A stretch of DNA of 64,000 nt from Leptospiraceae bacterium (GTDB lineage: Bacteria > Spirochaetota > Leptospiria > Leptospirales > Leptospiraceae), in assembly GCA_024233875.1 (NCBI GenBank), contig JACKPB010000009.1, forward strand, positions 62,001 through 126,000. Direction: 5' to 3'. Both the position numbers and the translations under genes were made by a program. The notes under the pieces are model-generated. The model was not told where the DNA came from and did not search any database. It saw nothing but the letters and a program-made list of their open reading frames with translations. Shown here one piece after another: positions 52,913-61,432 of this stretch. Each line of letters begins with the position of its first letter. Within the stretch, counting starts at the first letter, position 1.

Positions 52913-53242
52913 ATGGAAACAGAAAAATTTCGATTAGTTTATATCACATGCAAAGACAATGAAGAGGCAAAAAAGATAGGGAAGACTCTAGTGGAATCAA
53001 AACTCTGTGCATGTGTTAATATTATCAATCAAATGCAGTCTTTGTATATCTGGGAAGGAAAACTAATAGAAGACAACGAAAGTATTTTAATAGGGAAAAC
53101 TACACTCCCTAACCTAGACTCCATTCAAACAAAAATTAAAGAAATTCATTCCTATACCAATCCCTGCATTATCAGTTTACCTATTCTTGAGGGTAGCAGG
53201 GAATACTTAGAATGGATAGAAGCGAGTGTTAAAAGAGACTGA
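52913..53242 (+). CDS. cutA: CutA-type divalent-cation tolerance protein
   Basis: A 109-residue trimeric PII-like-fold protein. Signatures: VYITCKDNEEAKKIGKTLVESKLCACVNIINQ and YIWEGKLIEDNESILIGKT, ending YLEWIEASV. CutA is linked to copper tolerance in E. coli, but its general role is uncertain. The gene is monocistronic, converging on the lysine-rich gene. Confidence 0.9.
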   Translation: METEKFRLVYITCKDNEEAKKIGKTLVESKLCACVNIINQMQSLYIWEGKLIEDNESILIGKTTLPNLDSIQTKIKEIHSYTNPCIISLPILEGSREYLEWIEASVKRD

Positions 53243-53394
53243 ATTTACAATTGAATGGATAAGAAAGTTACCTTTTGTAATAGCAGAGTATCAGGTTATG
53301 ATAGCTTTGAAGGTATATTAAGAATTTTCTATACAAAATTTTCAGTTTAAAATTGATTTAAACCCAATAAAATCAGTATTTTTTGAAGAGGTAC

Positions 53395-53427
53395 CCTAAA
53401 AAACAAAAAACCCGCCTGAGCGGGTTT
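53395..53427 (-). terminator. Rho-independent terminator of the lysine-rich gene
   Basis: Read on the minus strand, an 8 bp stem AAACCCGC / GCGGGTTT (53420-53427 with 53408-53415, loop TCAG) is followed by a T-rich run. It lies 36 bp beyond the stop codon of the 43-residue gene and is the strongest GC-rich hairpin in this area. Confidence 0.85.
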
Positions 53428-53462
53428 CGAGAAATCATTTCTAATTGTTTCTATTCTGTTGA

Positions 53463-53594
53463 TCAGCTTTTTTTCTTTGCAGCAGTTTTTTTCTTAGCAG
53501 CAGTTTTCTTTTTTGCAACTGTCTTTTTCTTAGTTACAGCTTTTTTCTTTGCAACAGTTTTCTTTTTTGCAGCAGCTTTCTTTTTAGCAACCAT
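53463..53594 (-). CDS. Lysine/alanine-rich histone-H1-like small protein
   Basis: A 43-residue protein built of hexads: MVA, then KKKAAA, KKKTVA, KKKAVT, KKKTVA, KKKTAA, KKKTAA and KKKS. This composition is that of histone-H1-like tails (Hc1/HctB, AlgP type), so nucleic-acid binding is likely. The evidence for a real gene is a very strong Shine-Dalgarno AAGGAGGAGG eight bases before the ATG and a classic terminator after the stop. A plus-strand frame over the same DNA codes for phenylalanine-rich sequence and is spurious. Tandem 18 bp repeats could make its length variable. Confidence 0.85.
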   Translation of the reverse strand: MVAKKKAAAKKKTVAKKKAVTKKKTVAKKKTAAKKKTAAKKKS

Positions 53595-54282
53595 CGAACT
53601 TGCCTCCTCCTTAGAATTTCAATCGCTCTTTTATAATATCAACGCTTGATTACTTTGTGACATAATTTATTATCAGTTCTTATCCTGTAAAGTCTTTTGT
53701 GATTTTTTATTGAAATATTTTTTTCTTTATTAATAAAATTTGCAAAGCACCTTTATTGAATATAATGAATCATGAATGTATTAAATTTTGTAACATAGAA
53801 CATTAATAACTATCGAACAAAAAACTTTTCTCTTTAATAAAAGATCAAAATTCTAATCGATCGGTTAACTTTTTTATGAACATAGGATCGTTTAAGCACT
53901 TTGGCTATAAAAATTAAGTATAGAATCATCTCCTTTTATCATCTCTATACATCCCAGGTTCACTTCTTTAATGCAAATTAATCATCAATCTATGCTAAAC
54001 TATCTTTCTTGCTATGATCCAAACGCATCAATTGATAGAGTTTCCACCTTCAAAGGTTCTTAATTCAAAGAACACTCTATCACTTATGCATAAATTTCTT
54101 AATACAAAACACTTTTCATGATAACTAGAAAAGAATTTTGCTTTGATTCCATGTTTACAAATGAAATTTCATTTCTATAACTTTGCAAGACTCTACCGGA
54201 ATCATTGATCAGGGTAATTTTAAAGCAGGGTAGAATGAAAAAATCGTTGATCACTTATAAATGAGTCTTACTTATATCAAAA
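53595..54282. other. Intergenic stretch
   Basis: This 688 bp AT-rich stretch lies between the divergent lysine-rich gene and the polytopic membrane protein gene. It must contain both promoters, and the first ~18 bp hold the Shine-Dalgarno of the lysine-rich gene. I see no open frame, hairpin or RNA gene that I can support. Confidence 0.5.
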
Positions 54283-56073
54283 GTGAGTTCAATTGTATCC
54301 AATAAACTTAAAAATTTTTTCTATCTCTCTGCCTTTAGCTTACTTTCAATTCTGTTTTACTACTTTAGTGCTCAATTCTATCTACTTTATGATCAAAATT
54401 GTATCAATAAAGACTTCTTAACCTGGGATCCCGAACTGAGATATATACTTACATTAAAGATGATGAATTTTATAAGAGAAGGAAAAATTCATTCTTACAT
54501 TTTTCAATTCCTGGATTCACCTCACTGGCCTTCACTGAGAAATGTTCTGGAGAGTATCGTCTTTACCTTTACAGGCCATTCACCGGTAGTACTAACGCTC
54601 ATCACATTCTTCTTCTATCTCTTATTACCAATCGGAGCTCTCTTTCTATTCTGGAAAGAAAAACAGAAGTCTATACTCTCAATTCTGCTTTTAACCCTAT
54701 ATTTATTGGCTCTTTTGCAAGCAGACTCTTTACTACTCTATAGCTTTACGGGAATGCTGGAAGTTCAGGGAGCGTTTCTATTTATATTTACAACTTACTA
54801 TCTTTCCAAAGTTTACTCCGAACCTGAATTTATAAAAAAAGATTCAAACAAATGGTTGGTCTTCGGTTCTGTTTTTTTACTTTATCAAACTAAATATCCT
54901 TACGGTTATCTTCTGGTTCTATTCCTATTTCTCTTTGAAGTGATTTTTTTTCCAAAACAGTCTTTCGGATTTGCTCTTGAATACTTTTCCTCGTTAAAAA
55001 ATATTTATAAAAACCCGAGATGGCTCATTGCTATTCTAGCAATCCTCTCACTCTTCCTTCCATCTCACCTTTTGAAAGGAAAGACAGCTTCTTATCTTAG
55101 ATATCTCTTCATGTTAAGCCTGGTGATTGATTTTTTATTTTTCTTTTATAAAAGATCTTCAAAGCAAAGTACCGAACGAATCGAATTCTTATTTAAGTAT
55201 GCTATCCTTCCTATCGTGATATGGATGTTCATACATCCGGATAGATTCGGAAGTTACTCAGGTCAGATCACCCATGTAGAAAGTCAGGGATTCAATCCCG
55301 GTCAGGAGATCATAAAAGATAAAGATTATTATTTTTTATTCTTTACTGAGTTTGTTTGGAATTCTTTTTCTCAGTTTCATCTCGGCTATGCAGTTCTGGT
55401 TTTCAATCTCATCAGTTTTTTTTCCGGAATGTTGATTTATCTCAGAAGAAAATCCATCTCATACAGTTTCTTTGCCTCAACTGTTTGTCTTTTTACATTT
55501 TTGGAACTGAGTCTCTTCACTACAAACCGATTGGCAAGACATACTTATCATCTTTATCCCACAATGATTCTCTCTTTTGTATTTTTTATATTAGAAAATT
55601 ATAATGCACATAAGAAATCACTTACAGCTTTGAGTTTGATTTCTGTTCTTCTATTCTCTTATCCTTTCCTGATGAAGCCCGATTACTATATCAGCAGAAC
55701 TGAAGTTTGCTATACCGGTTATGATAGAAAAGACTACACAACTCCCTTATGGATGGAGAGCATTGCAAAAGAAAAACTCAATCGCAATACAATTCTTTTC
55801 AATGAATTGAGCCCACTTCATGTAAATAAAGCAGATACAGAGTATCTTCTTTCTAAGATTTCTTATGATCGCAAAATCAGATTAACTATCGATCCGAAAA
55901 GAAAAATCGAAGACCTAGAAAAGTTTGATGAGATATGGATTCCTTCCAATCATTGCAATCTACCGAAGAATCTCGAAAAATTTCGAAGTCTCTTAATAAA
56001 TCAGGGATTTGATTTGAATTTTGAAAAAATTCAATCCTCAGAGGGATGTATCCTTATCAATCAAAAGAAGTAG
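54283..56073 (+). CDS. Polytopic membrane protein, glycosyltransferase-like
   Basis: A 596-residue protein with roughly ten to twelve membrane helices in residues ~10-450 and a C-terminal extracytoplasmic domain. The overall layout (acidic loop after helix one, LTWDPELRY segment, long hydrophobic core, soluble tail) resembles GT-C/PMT-type glycosyltransferases, but I see no defining motif, so this is only a suggestion. The start is a GTG at 54283 with a weak ribosome-binding sequence. Confidence 0.6.
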   Translation: MSSIVSNKLKNFFYLSAFSLLSILFYYFSAQFYLLYDQNCINKDFLTWDPELRYILTLKMMNFIREGKIHSYIFQFLDSPHWPSLRNVLESIVFTFTGHSPVVLTLITFFFYLLLPIGALFLFWKEKQKSILSILLLTLYLLALLQADSLLLYSFTGMLEVQGAFLFIFTTYYLSKVYSEPEFIKKDSNKWLVFGSVFLLYQTKYPYGYLLVLFLFLFEVIFFPKQSFGFALEYFSSLKNIYKNPRWLIAILAILSLFLPSHLLKGKTASYLRYLFMLSLVIDFLFFFYKRSSKQSTERIEFLFKYAILPIVIWMFIHPDRFGSYSGQITHVESQGFNPGQEIIKDKDYYFLFFTEFVWNSFSQFHLGYAVLVFNLISFFSGMLIYLRRKSISYSFFASTVCLFTFLELSLFTTNRLARHTYHLYPTMILSFVFFILENYNAHKKSLTALSLISVLLFSYPFLMKPDYYISRTEVCYTGYDRKDYTTPLWMESIAKEKLNRNTILFNELSPLHVNKADTEYLLSKISYDRKIRLTIDPKRKIEDLEKFDEIWIPSNHCNLPKNLEKFRSLLINQGFDLNFEKIQSSEGCILINQKK

Positions 56074-56127
56074 TCTCTGCGTACTATTTAAGCATATTTC
56101 ATAATTCAGAGGAGTATTTTCAGTGAT

Positions 56128-56180
56128 ATCCGGGAAATGCTAATTATTTAATCGATTACGATCTAAAGTATTTCCGGGAT
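56128..56180 (+). promoter_or_regulatory. Candidate enhancer (activator) site upstream of amtB
   Basis: Arms ATCCGGGAAATGCT (56128-56141) and AGTATTTCCGGGAT (56167-56180) are inverted repeats matching at 12 of 14 positions, 25 bp apart. They lie about 190-240 bp before the predicted start of transcription, a usual distance for sigma-54 activators. An alternative is a terminator for the upstream gene. Confidence 0.4.
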
Positions 56181-56340
56181 TTTACTCCATAAAACATTTC
56201 ATTTTATTTTTTTTTACCCAGTTTCTTAATTTCTTACAAAATAAAAATTCGAGTTTTTTCCTATAAATTATTCATTTTTTCACCTCTTTCTCCAGAAGAT
56301 TGTTTTTTTTCAATATGGTTTGATTTATTTTTACTCTCAC

Positions 56341-56356
56341 TGGTACTCTATTTGCA
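56341..56356 (+). promoter_or_regulatory. Sigma-54 (RpoN) promoter of amtB-glnK
   Basis: TGGTACTCTATTTGCA fits the RpoN consensus TGGCAC-N5-TTGCW with the required GG-to-GC spacing; the only deviation is T for C at position 4. Transcription should begin about 11-12 bp downstream, leaving a ~30 base leader before the amtB ATG. RpoN control of ammonium transport is known in pathogenic Leptospira. Confidence 0.8.
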
Positions 56357-56399
56357 AACAGATTAGAAAACAAATTCTTCAAAGAAATGAGGAGGAACC

Positions 56400-57830
56400 A
56401 TGTTGAAAGTTCTAAGAAAACAGTTCATCTGGTTATTAGTATTTATACCCTTTGTGATTTTTGCACAGGACGCACCGAAAGAGGCTGTTGAAGTGGATCT
56501 ACCAACTCAGATTGCCAATTTGACCAAAGCAAACGATTTGCTTAGGATAGGATTGGATACATTTTGGGTTTTGTTATGCGGTATGCTCGTTTTCTTCATG
56601 AATGCCGGTTTTGCACTTGTTGAAAGTGGTTTTGCCAGAAGTAAAAACACTGTCAATATTCTTGCGAAAAACTTTGTCGTCTTCGCCTTGTCCACAATAG
56701 CTTTTTGGGTGATTGGTTGGGGGATCATGTTTGGTGATGGGAATTCATTTATCGGAACCCAGGGTCTATTTTTTGTAAAAGGTGTGGATAATTCCCCAGC
56801 AGTTGGAGACGCCTACAAAGGTGTATATAGCTCAATCAATTGGACATCCATTCCTCTAACAGCAAAATTCTTCTTTCAATTGGTTTTTGCCGGAACAGCG
56901 GCTACGATTGTATCCGGGGCAGTTGCTGAAAGGATTAAATTCAGTTCCTTTGTAGTCTTTAGTTTGATTCTGGTTGCATTTATGTATCCTGTCACAGGTC
57001 ACTGGATCTGGGGTGGTGGATTTCTAGGTTCTATGGATTTTAGAGACTTTGCCGGTTCCACAGTGGTTCACAGTGTAGGTGGATGGGCTGCTCTGGCAGG
57101 TGCGATTGTCCTGGGACCAAGGTTGGGGAAATACTTACCCAATGGACAGCTCAAACCAATCATGGGTCACAATATGACTTCAGCCGCTCTGGGAACTTTG
57201 ATTCTCTGGCTCGGTTGGTTCGGTTTCAATCCCGGTTCTACCATGGCTGTTGGGGATGGTTCTGCTATCGCTCATATTCTCCTGACTACAAACATTGCTG
57301 CCGCCACTGGAGCTATCGGAGCCACAATAGCCTCTCTGATTTTGATCAAAAAACCGGATATCAGTATGATTCTCAACGGAACTCTGGCAGGATTGGTCGC
57401 TATCACCGCACCCTGCGCCTTTGTAACAGTTGAATCCGGAGCGATCATCGGTCTAATCGGTGGAATGCTGGTAGTCGTATCAGTTCTCTTCTTTGATAAG
57501 ATCAAAATTGATGACCCGGTCGGTGCAACTTCTGTTCACCTGGTAAATGGAATCTGGGGAACTCTGGCAGTAGGAATTTTTTACAACGTCGACATTGCTA
57601 CCGCAGTGGCCGGAGTGGAAACAAAACTCACTTCCGGACAACAATTTCTTGTTCAGCTCGAAGGAGTTCTTGCTGTTGGAGCTTTCACCTTTGTGGTTTC
57701 AATGATCGTATGGTATGTATTGAAAATCTGGGGTATCCGAGTTGGTGAAGCGGAAGAAATCGAAGGTTTGGATGTTGGTGAGCATGGAAACGAAGCTTAT
57801 CCTGATTTCCAAATAAAAATCCATTCATAA
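56400..57830 (+). CDS. amtB: Ammonium transporter
   Basis: A 476-residue inner-membrane ammonium channel with a cleavable signal peptide (ending VIFAQD) and eleven helices. Conserved AmtB features: NAGFALVESGFARSKN, GDAYKGVYSS, FQLVFAGTAATIVSGAVAERIKF, HSVGGWAALAGAIVLGPR (pore His) and LGWFGFNPGST (second pore-His region replaced typical ...GWYGFN). It starts after AGGAGGAACC and is driven by the sigma-54 promoter. glnK follows 18 bp later, the standard pair in which GlnK blocks the channel. Confidence 0.95.
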   Translation: MLKVLRKQFIWLLVFIPFVIFAQDAPKEAVEVDLPTQIANLTKANDLLRIGLDTFWVLLCGMLVFFMNAGFALVESGFARSKNTVNILAKNFVVFALSTIAFWVIGWGIMFGDGNSFIGTQGLFFVKGVDNSPAVGDAYKGVYSSINWTSIPLTAKFFFQLVFAGTAATIVSGAVAERIKFSSFVVFSLILVAFMYPVTGHWIWGGGFLGSMDFRDFAGSTVVHSVGGWAALAGAIVLGPRLGKYLPNGQLKPIMGHNMTSAALGTLILWLGWFGFNPGSTMAVGDGSAIAHILLTTNIAAATGAIGATIASLILIKKPDISMILNGTLAGLVAITAPCAFVTVESGAIIGLIGGMLVVVSVLFFDKIKIDDPVGATSVHLVNGIWGTLAVGIFYNVDIATAVAGVETKLTSGQQFLVQLEGVLAVGAFTFVVSMIVWYVLKIWGIRVGEAEEIEGLDVGEHGNEAYPDFQIKIHS

Positions 57831-57848
57831 TACTAATAGGAGGAAACT

Positions 57849-58193
57849 ATGAAACTTATTATAGCAATCATCCAACCTAATAAATTGGAAGAAGTTAAGG
57901 CAGAGTTGACCAAAAATGAGATCATCCGTTTGACAGTAAGTGATGTTCAGGGATACGGTCAGCAAAAAGGGAAGACTACTATCTATAGGGGACATGAATA
58001 CAAAGTAAATCTGCTCCCCAAAGTTAGATTGGAAATCGCAGTCAATGATGACTTTGTAAAACCGACAATCGATGCAATTCTCAAAGCATCTAAATCCGGT
58101 GAAGGTCAAATTGGAGATGGAAAAATCTTCATTTTACCCATAGAAGAAGTCATCCGAATTCGAACCGGGGAAAGAGGATCCGCGGCAATTTAA
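57849..58193 (+). CDS. glnK: PII nitrogen regulatory protein GlnK
   Basis: A 114-residue PII protein. The T-loop with the modifiable tyrosine is in TTIYRGHEYKVNLLPKV (Tyr of HEY is the residue-51 equivalent), and KIFILPIEEVIRIRTGERGSAAI is the C-terminal signature. It senses 2-oxoglutarate/ATP and docks on AmtB. A strong hairpin terminator follows. Confidence 0.95.
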   Translation: MKLIIAIIQPNKLEEVKAELTKNEIIRLTVSDVQGYGQQKGKTTIYRGHEYKVNLLPKVRLEIAVNDDFVKPTIDAILKASKSGEGQIGDGKIFILPIEEVIRIRTGERGSAAI

Positions 58194-58205
58194 CAAAATC
58201 ATCAA

Positions 58206-58238
58206 AAACCCCATAGAAGATTCTCTTCTATGGGGTTT
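58206..58238 (+). terminator. Terminator of amtB-glnK
   Basis: A 15 bp stem (AAACCCCATAGAAGA / TCTTCTATGGGGTTT) with a TTC loop and a following T-run lies 13 bp after the glnK stop. Confidence 0.9.
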
Positions 58239-58360
58239 TTCTCATTATTTACTCTTTTTTTAAATTTTTTCATTGAAATCTTTTCGACTACTATTACTAT
58301 TCAACTTACGTTAAGCTTGTACCAAGCTTTCATTTTTATTATAAGGAAATCCGTTACCCT

Positions 58361-58696
58361 ATGGAGATCAACAAAAGAGAAGTCAATTCTATCCCTGTAG
58401 TGGACATAATCGGTGAAGTAGATTTATACAATACCAAAGAAATAAAAGACTTAATCGATCATCTCATCAAAGAAGGTAAATACAATATTGTCTTAAATCT
58501 CAAGGATGTTCCTTTTATGGATTCTTCCGGTATCGGTACTTTGGTTACAGGTATGTACCGACTAAAAAAATACCATGGAAACTTAAAAGTAGTCAATATA
58601 GTTGGATCAGTAGCAAAGGTCTTCAAAATGACAGGTATGGATGCACATTTAGAAATCTTTGAAACCGAAGAAGAGGCTGTTGAATCATTCGATTGA
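58361..58696 (+). CDS. STAS-domain anti-sigma-factor antagonist
   Basis: A 111-residue SpoIIAA/RsbV-like protein. The phosphorylatable serine is in KDVPFMDSSGIGTLVTGMYRL (DSSGIG). In partner switching it is dephosphorylated by a SpoIIE-type phosphatase and phosphorylated by an RsbW-like kinase; both types occur elsewhere in this window, though a physical link is unproven. A lipase-like gene starts 8 bp later. Confidence 0.92.
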   Translation: MEINKREVNSIPVVDIIGEVDLYNTKEIKDLIDHLIKEGKYNIVLNLKDVPFMDSSGIGTLVTGMYRLKKYHGNLKVVNIVGSVAKVFKMTGMDAHLEIFETEEEAVESFD

Positions 58697-58704
58697 TTAG
58701 ATAA

Positions 58705-59730
58705 ATGACCTTATTTTTAAGATCAATTTTACTAATTTTCACATTAAATTGCTCATTTTTGCCCGGCACATCCAAGGATGAAAATAAGAATTTTGACTTA
58801 CTTCTCTTACTTGGATTGGTTCAATCTGTAGAAGATTCTTATGCGAGATTGTTTTATATGTCTCCACTTTTCCTTTCTAATTCTGACAATCTTATCTACC
58901 TGCAAGCCCCTTCAGAGCAAATCAGCTCTAAAAAAAAATTAGTCATCATTCACGGATGGAACACACAGGATCCCGAAAATCCGGGAACACCCTCAGATGA
59001 TGATCTAAAACGTAGAATTCGCACTACCTATTCTCATCTTTTTTCAGGATCTACCTTACTTGAATCTATCAATCTCAAAAACTATGATGTATATTTCTTC
59101 ACTTACCTAACATCCAAATCCATAGAATCCAATGGAATCCGGCTTCGTTCTCAATTGGACTCTGCATTTGCCGGCCAAAATAATAATGTCTATATATTCG
59201 CTCATTCTATGGGAGGTCTGATTACCAGGATAGCCCTCTACCAGGGTTCTGTACCATCCTACTTGAGTAAAATCATAACCTCAGGAACTCCCTACCATGG
59301 ATCTCCTTGGGCAAGTTCAGCATTCTTAGAGAATAAATCAATTTTAGGTGATTTGGCTGCCTATCTCTCCAATACTACAGGGGGTCAAAATCTCTCCTGG
59401 GACAATTACGATTTCAGTCTATCCGGATCTTCAAATGAAGTTCTTACACGATACAATTCCAATACCTCAAGAGATGGTATCATTACAGCCTATTACAATA
59501 GTCTTGAATCCAATGGAGCGGGTTACGAGGGATCGGACACCAGCCTACTTCCTGTTTGCCTTTTGATCACTTCGAAATTCTCCCCATCAGACTGTATAGT
59601 TCCATCCAGATCAGCCGCATTTTTCGGTGGATCTCTATCCCTCACGCGGGATTTAGGAAAATTGCATCATGTTGATATGAATCTCCGCCATAGCACAGTG
59701 AATAACACTTTGCTTATCGATTTGCCCTGA
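58705..59730 (+). CDS. Alpha/beta-hydrolase lipase-like lipoprotein
   Basis: A 341-residue protein with lipobox LLIFTLNC (Cys at about residue 16). The nucleophile elbow is FAHSMGGLITRIALYQ (AHSMG). KKLVIIHGWNTQD is the oxyanion-hole strand, and an Asp/His pair is expected near SDCIVP and LHHVDMNLRHS. It is a PGAP1/lipase-type esterase anchored at the envelope. Its stop overlaps the next gene's start (TGATG). Substrate unknown. Confidence 0.85.
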   Translation: MTLFLRSILLIFTLNCSFLPGTSKDENKNFDLLLLLGLVQSVEDSYARLFYMSPLFLSNSDNLIYLQAPSEQISSKKKLVIIHGWNTQDPENPGTPSDDDLKRRIRTTYSHLFSGSTLLESINLKNYDVYFFTYLTSKSIESNGIRLRSQLDSAFAGQNNNVYIFAHSMGGLITRIALYQGSVPSYLSKIITSGTPYHGSPWASSAFLENKSILGDLAAYLSNTTGGQNLSWDNYDFSLSGSSNEVLTRYNSNTSRDGIITAYYNSLESNGAGYEGSDTSLLPVCLLITSKFSPSDCIVPSRSAAFFGGSLSLTRDLGKLHHVDMNLRHSTVNNTLLIDLP

Positions 59731-60713
59731 TGAAATTTTCTCATATCTATATTGAGTCTGATGTCAGAAATCACCCCCGAACCCAAAAAATCTTATCAAA
59801 TTGGAAAGATTCCGTTCTCATAGAAGTAGAAGACTACAAGCATGTCTTCAATCGTTCGAACCTTCATTTTCAAGCTCAAAAAAAAACTCCCCGATTGATT
59901 CTAGCCAATAAAAAAGATAGATTCATTTACAATGGATCTCCTCTGACAGATACATTTCATAGAGGTAAGTTCTACTACAATACTACAATCTTGAATTGTA
60001 CGTACAACTGTGACTATTGCTTTCTTCAGGGAATGTATGCCTCGTCTCATATAGTTGTTTTTATTAACCTGGAAGACTTTTTTTCAGAAGTGGATCGAAT
60101 TCTCGAATCCGAAAATAAATGTATTCTGAGTATTTCTTATGAAACAGATCTTTTAGCCCTTGAAAGGTACATTCCTTACACCAGAGAGTGGCTAGATTTT
60201 TCAAAGGATAGACCAAATCTAGAACTAGAAATCCGAACTAAGTCCAGTTCCTTCAAAGACATTCAATCCATCCCTTCCCAACCCAATGCTATTCTAGCCT
60301 GGACCCTAAGTCCTGAGGAAGTGATACAAAAATATGAAAAAAAAACACCAACCCTCAATCGTAGATTGGAAAATATATCCAGAGCTATTGAAAATGGTTG
60401 GAATGTTCGTTTGTCCTTTGATCCTGTACTACACATGAAAGGCTGGCGATCGATTTATGATGCCTTTTTATCCAAGGTCTTCTCCTCAATTCCACCGGAA
60501 AAGATCTATGATATCTCATTGGGTGTATTTCGAATCAGTCCTGATTATCTAAAAAAAATCAAAAAACAAAGGGAAGATTCAGATCTCCTGTACTACCCAT
60601 TTCAACTCAGAAAAAATTCTATGACTTATCCTGAGTCTATAGAGGATTCATTAAAAGCATTTATGATAGAAAAAGTTTCAAATTTTTATCCTAAAGAAAA
60701 GATATTTCACTGA
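59730..60713 (+). CDS. SPL-like radical SAM enzyme
   Basis: A 327-residue protein with the radical-SAM cluster motif in ILNCTYNCDYCFLQGMYASS (CxxxCxxC). The overall pattern (parallel strands, LNRRLENISRAIENGWNVRLSFDPVLH) matches spore photoproduct lyase-like proteins. SPL repairs UV thymine dimers in endospores; in a spirochaete another role is likely, perhaps another DNA or RNA lesion. Start and stop overlap both neighbours (TGATG), so it forms an operon with the lipase and SDR genes. Confidence 0.85.
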   Translation: MKFSHIYIESDVRNHPRTQKILSNWKDSVLIEVEDYKHVFNRSNLHFQAQKKTPRLILANKKDRFIYNGSPLTDTFHRGKFYYNTTILNCTYNCDYCFLQGMYASSHIVVFINLEDFFSEVDRILESENKCILSISYETDLLALERYIPYTREWLDFSKDRPNLELEIRTKSSSFKDIQSIPSQPNAILAWTLSPEEVIQKYEKKTPTLNRRLENISRAIENGWNVRLSFDPVLHMKGWRSIYDAFLSKVFSSIPPEKIYDISLGVFRISPDYLKKIKKQREDSDLLYYPFQLRKNSMTYPESIEDSLKAFMIEKVSNFYPKEKIFH

Positions 60714-61417
60714 TGAATAAGAAACTAGCTCTTGTAACCGGTGCATCCTCCGGAATCGGTCTCGCTATAACAAAAACACTTCTGGATTTAGATTTTTCGG
60801 TGATAGGAATTTCTAGAGACTTTTCAAAGGTAGATTTAGAGAGTGATTCCTTCGAAGCCAGGAGTTTGGATTTATGTGACTTCCATCTGTATCCAAAACT
60901 TCTCAAAGATCTAAAAAACAATCCATCTCTTTCGATTTTGGTACACTCTGCCGGAAGTGGAGAGTTTGGAATGCATGAGGACATCAACTTTGATAAATTG
61001 GATCGGATGCTACAGCTAAACTTCTCAGTTCCTATCCTCCTGACTCATTTCTTTTTGAAAAATTTGAAAAGAAACTCGGGACATATTTTTTTTCTTTCTT
61101 CTAGTACCGCAACAAAACCTTCCCCTCTTGCATCTGCCTACGCTGCCGGAAAAGCAGGTATTACACATTTTGCAGATTCGCTCTGGGAAGAATCACGAAA
61201 AACAGGTTTGAAAATAACCACCATTCACCCCGACATAACCGGAAGTACACTTTTTTACAAAAACTCCTGGTTTCAGGAGGATTTCAATACTCCCGGCTCA
61301 TTTCTATCTCCGGAAGATATAGCTAAGGCAGTACAATTTTGCCTGGAACAACGTGATATGATTTCCATTCGAGAACTGAAACTCCAACCGGGGTATCACA
61401 AAATTCATAAAAAATAA
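60713..61417 (+). CDS. Short-chain dehydrogenase/reductase
   Basis: A 234-residue SDR: cofactor motif TGASSGIGLAIT, the AG segment LVHSAGSGEFG, Ser of FFLSSSTATKPSP and the Tyr/Lys of SAYAAGKAGITHFADSL are all present. It starts within the SPL-like gene stop (TGATG). Substrate unknown; the SPL neighbour suggests no clear pathway. Confidence 0.9.
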   Translation: MNKKLALVTGASSGIGLAITKTLLDLDFSVIGISRDFSKVDLESDSFEARSLDLCDFHLYPKLLKDLKNNPSLSILVHSAGSGEFGMHEDINFDKLDRMLQLNFSVPILLTHFFLKNLKRNSGHIFFLSSSTATKPSPLASAYAAGKAGITHFADSLWEESRKTGLKITTIHPDITGSTLFYKNSWFQEDFNTPGSFLSPEDIAKAVQFCLEQRDMISIRELKLQPGYHKIHKK

Positions 61418-61432
61418 GACAATCACAGAAAT

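Larger units (their letters stand above)
56074..56399. other. amtB upstream regulatory region
   Basis: This 326 bp stretch holds no gene. It contains a sigma-54 promoter (56341-56356) and, about 160-215 bp further upstream, an imperfect inverted repeat (56128-56141/56167-56180) that could bind an enhancer-binding activator. Confidence 0.6.

Noticed and set aside
53383..53649. Plus-strand 88-residue frame rich in phenylalanine
   Set aside because: It is the antisense of the lysine/alanine-rich gene, which has a strong Shine-Dalgarno and a terminator on the minus strand.
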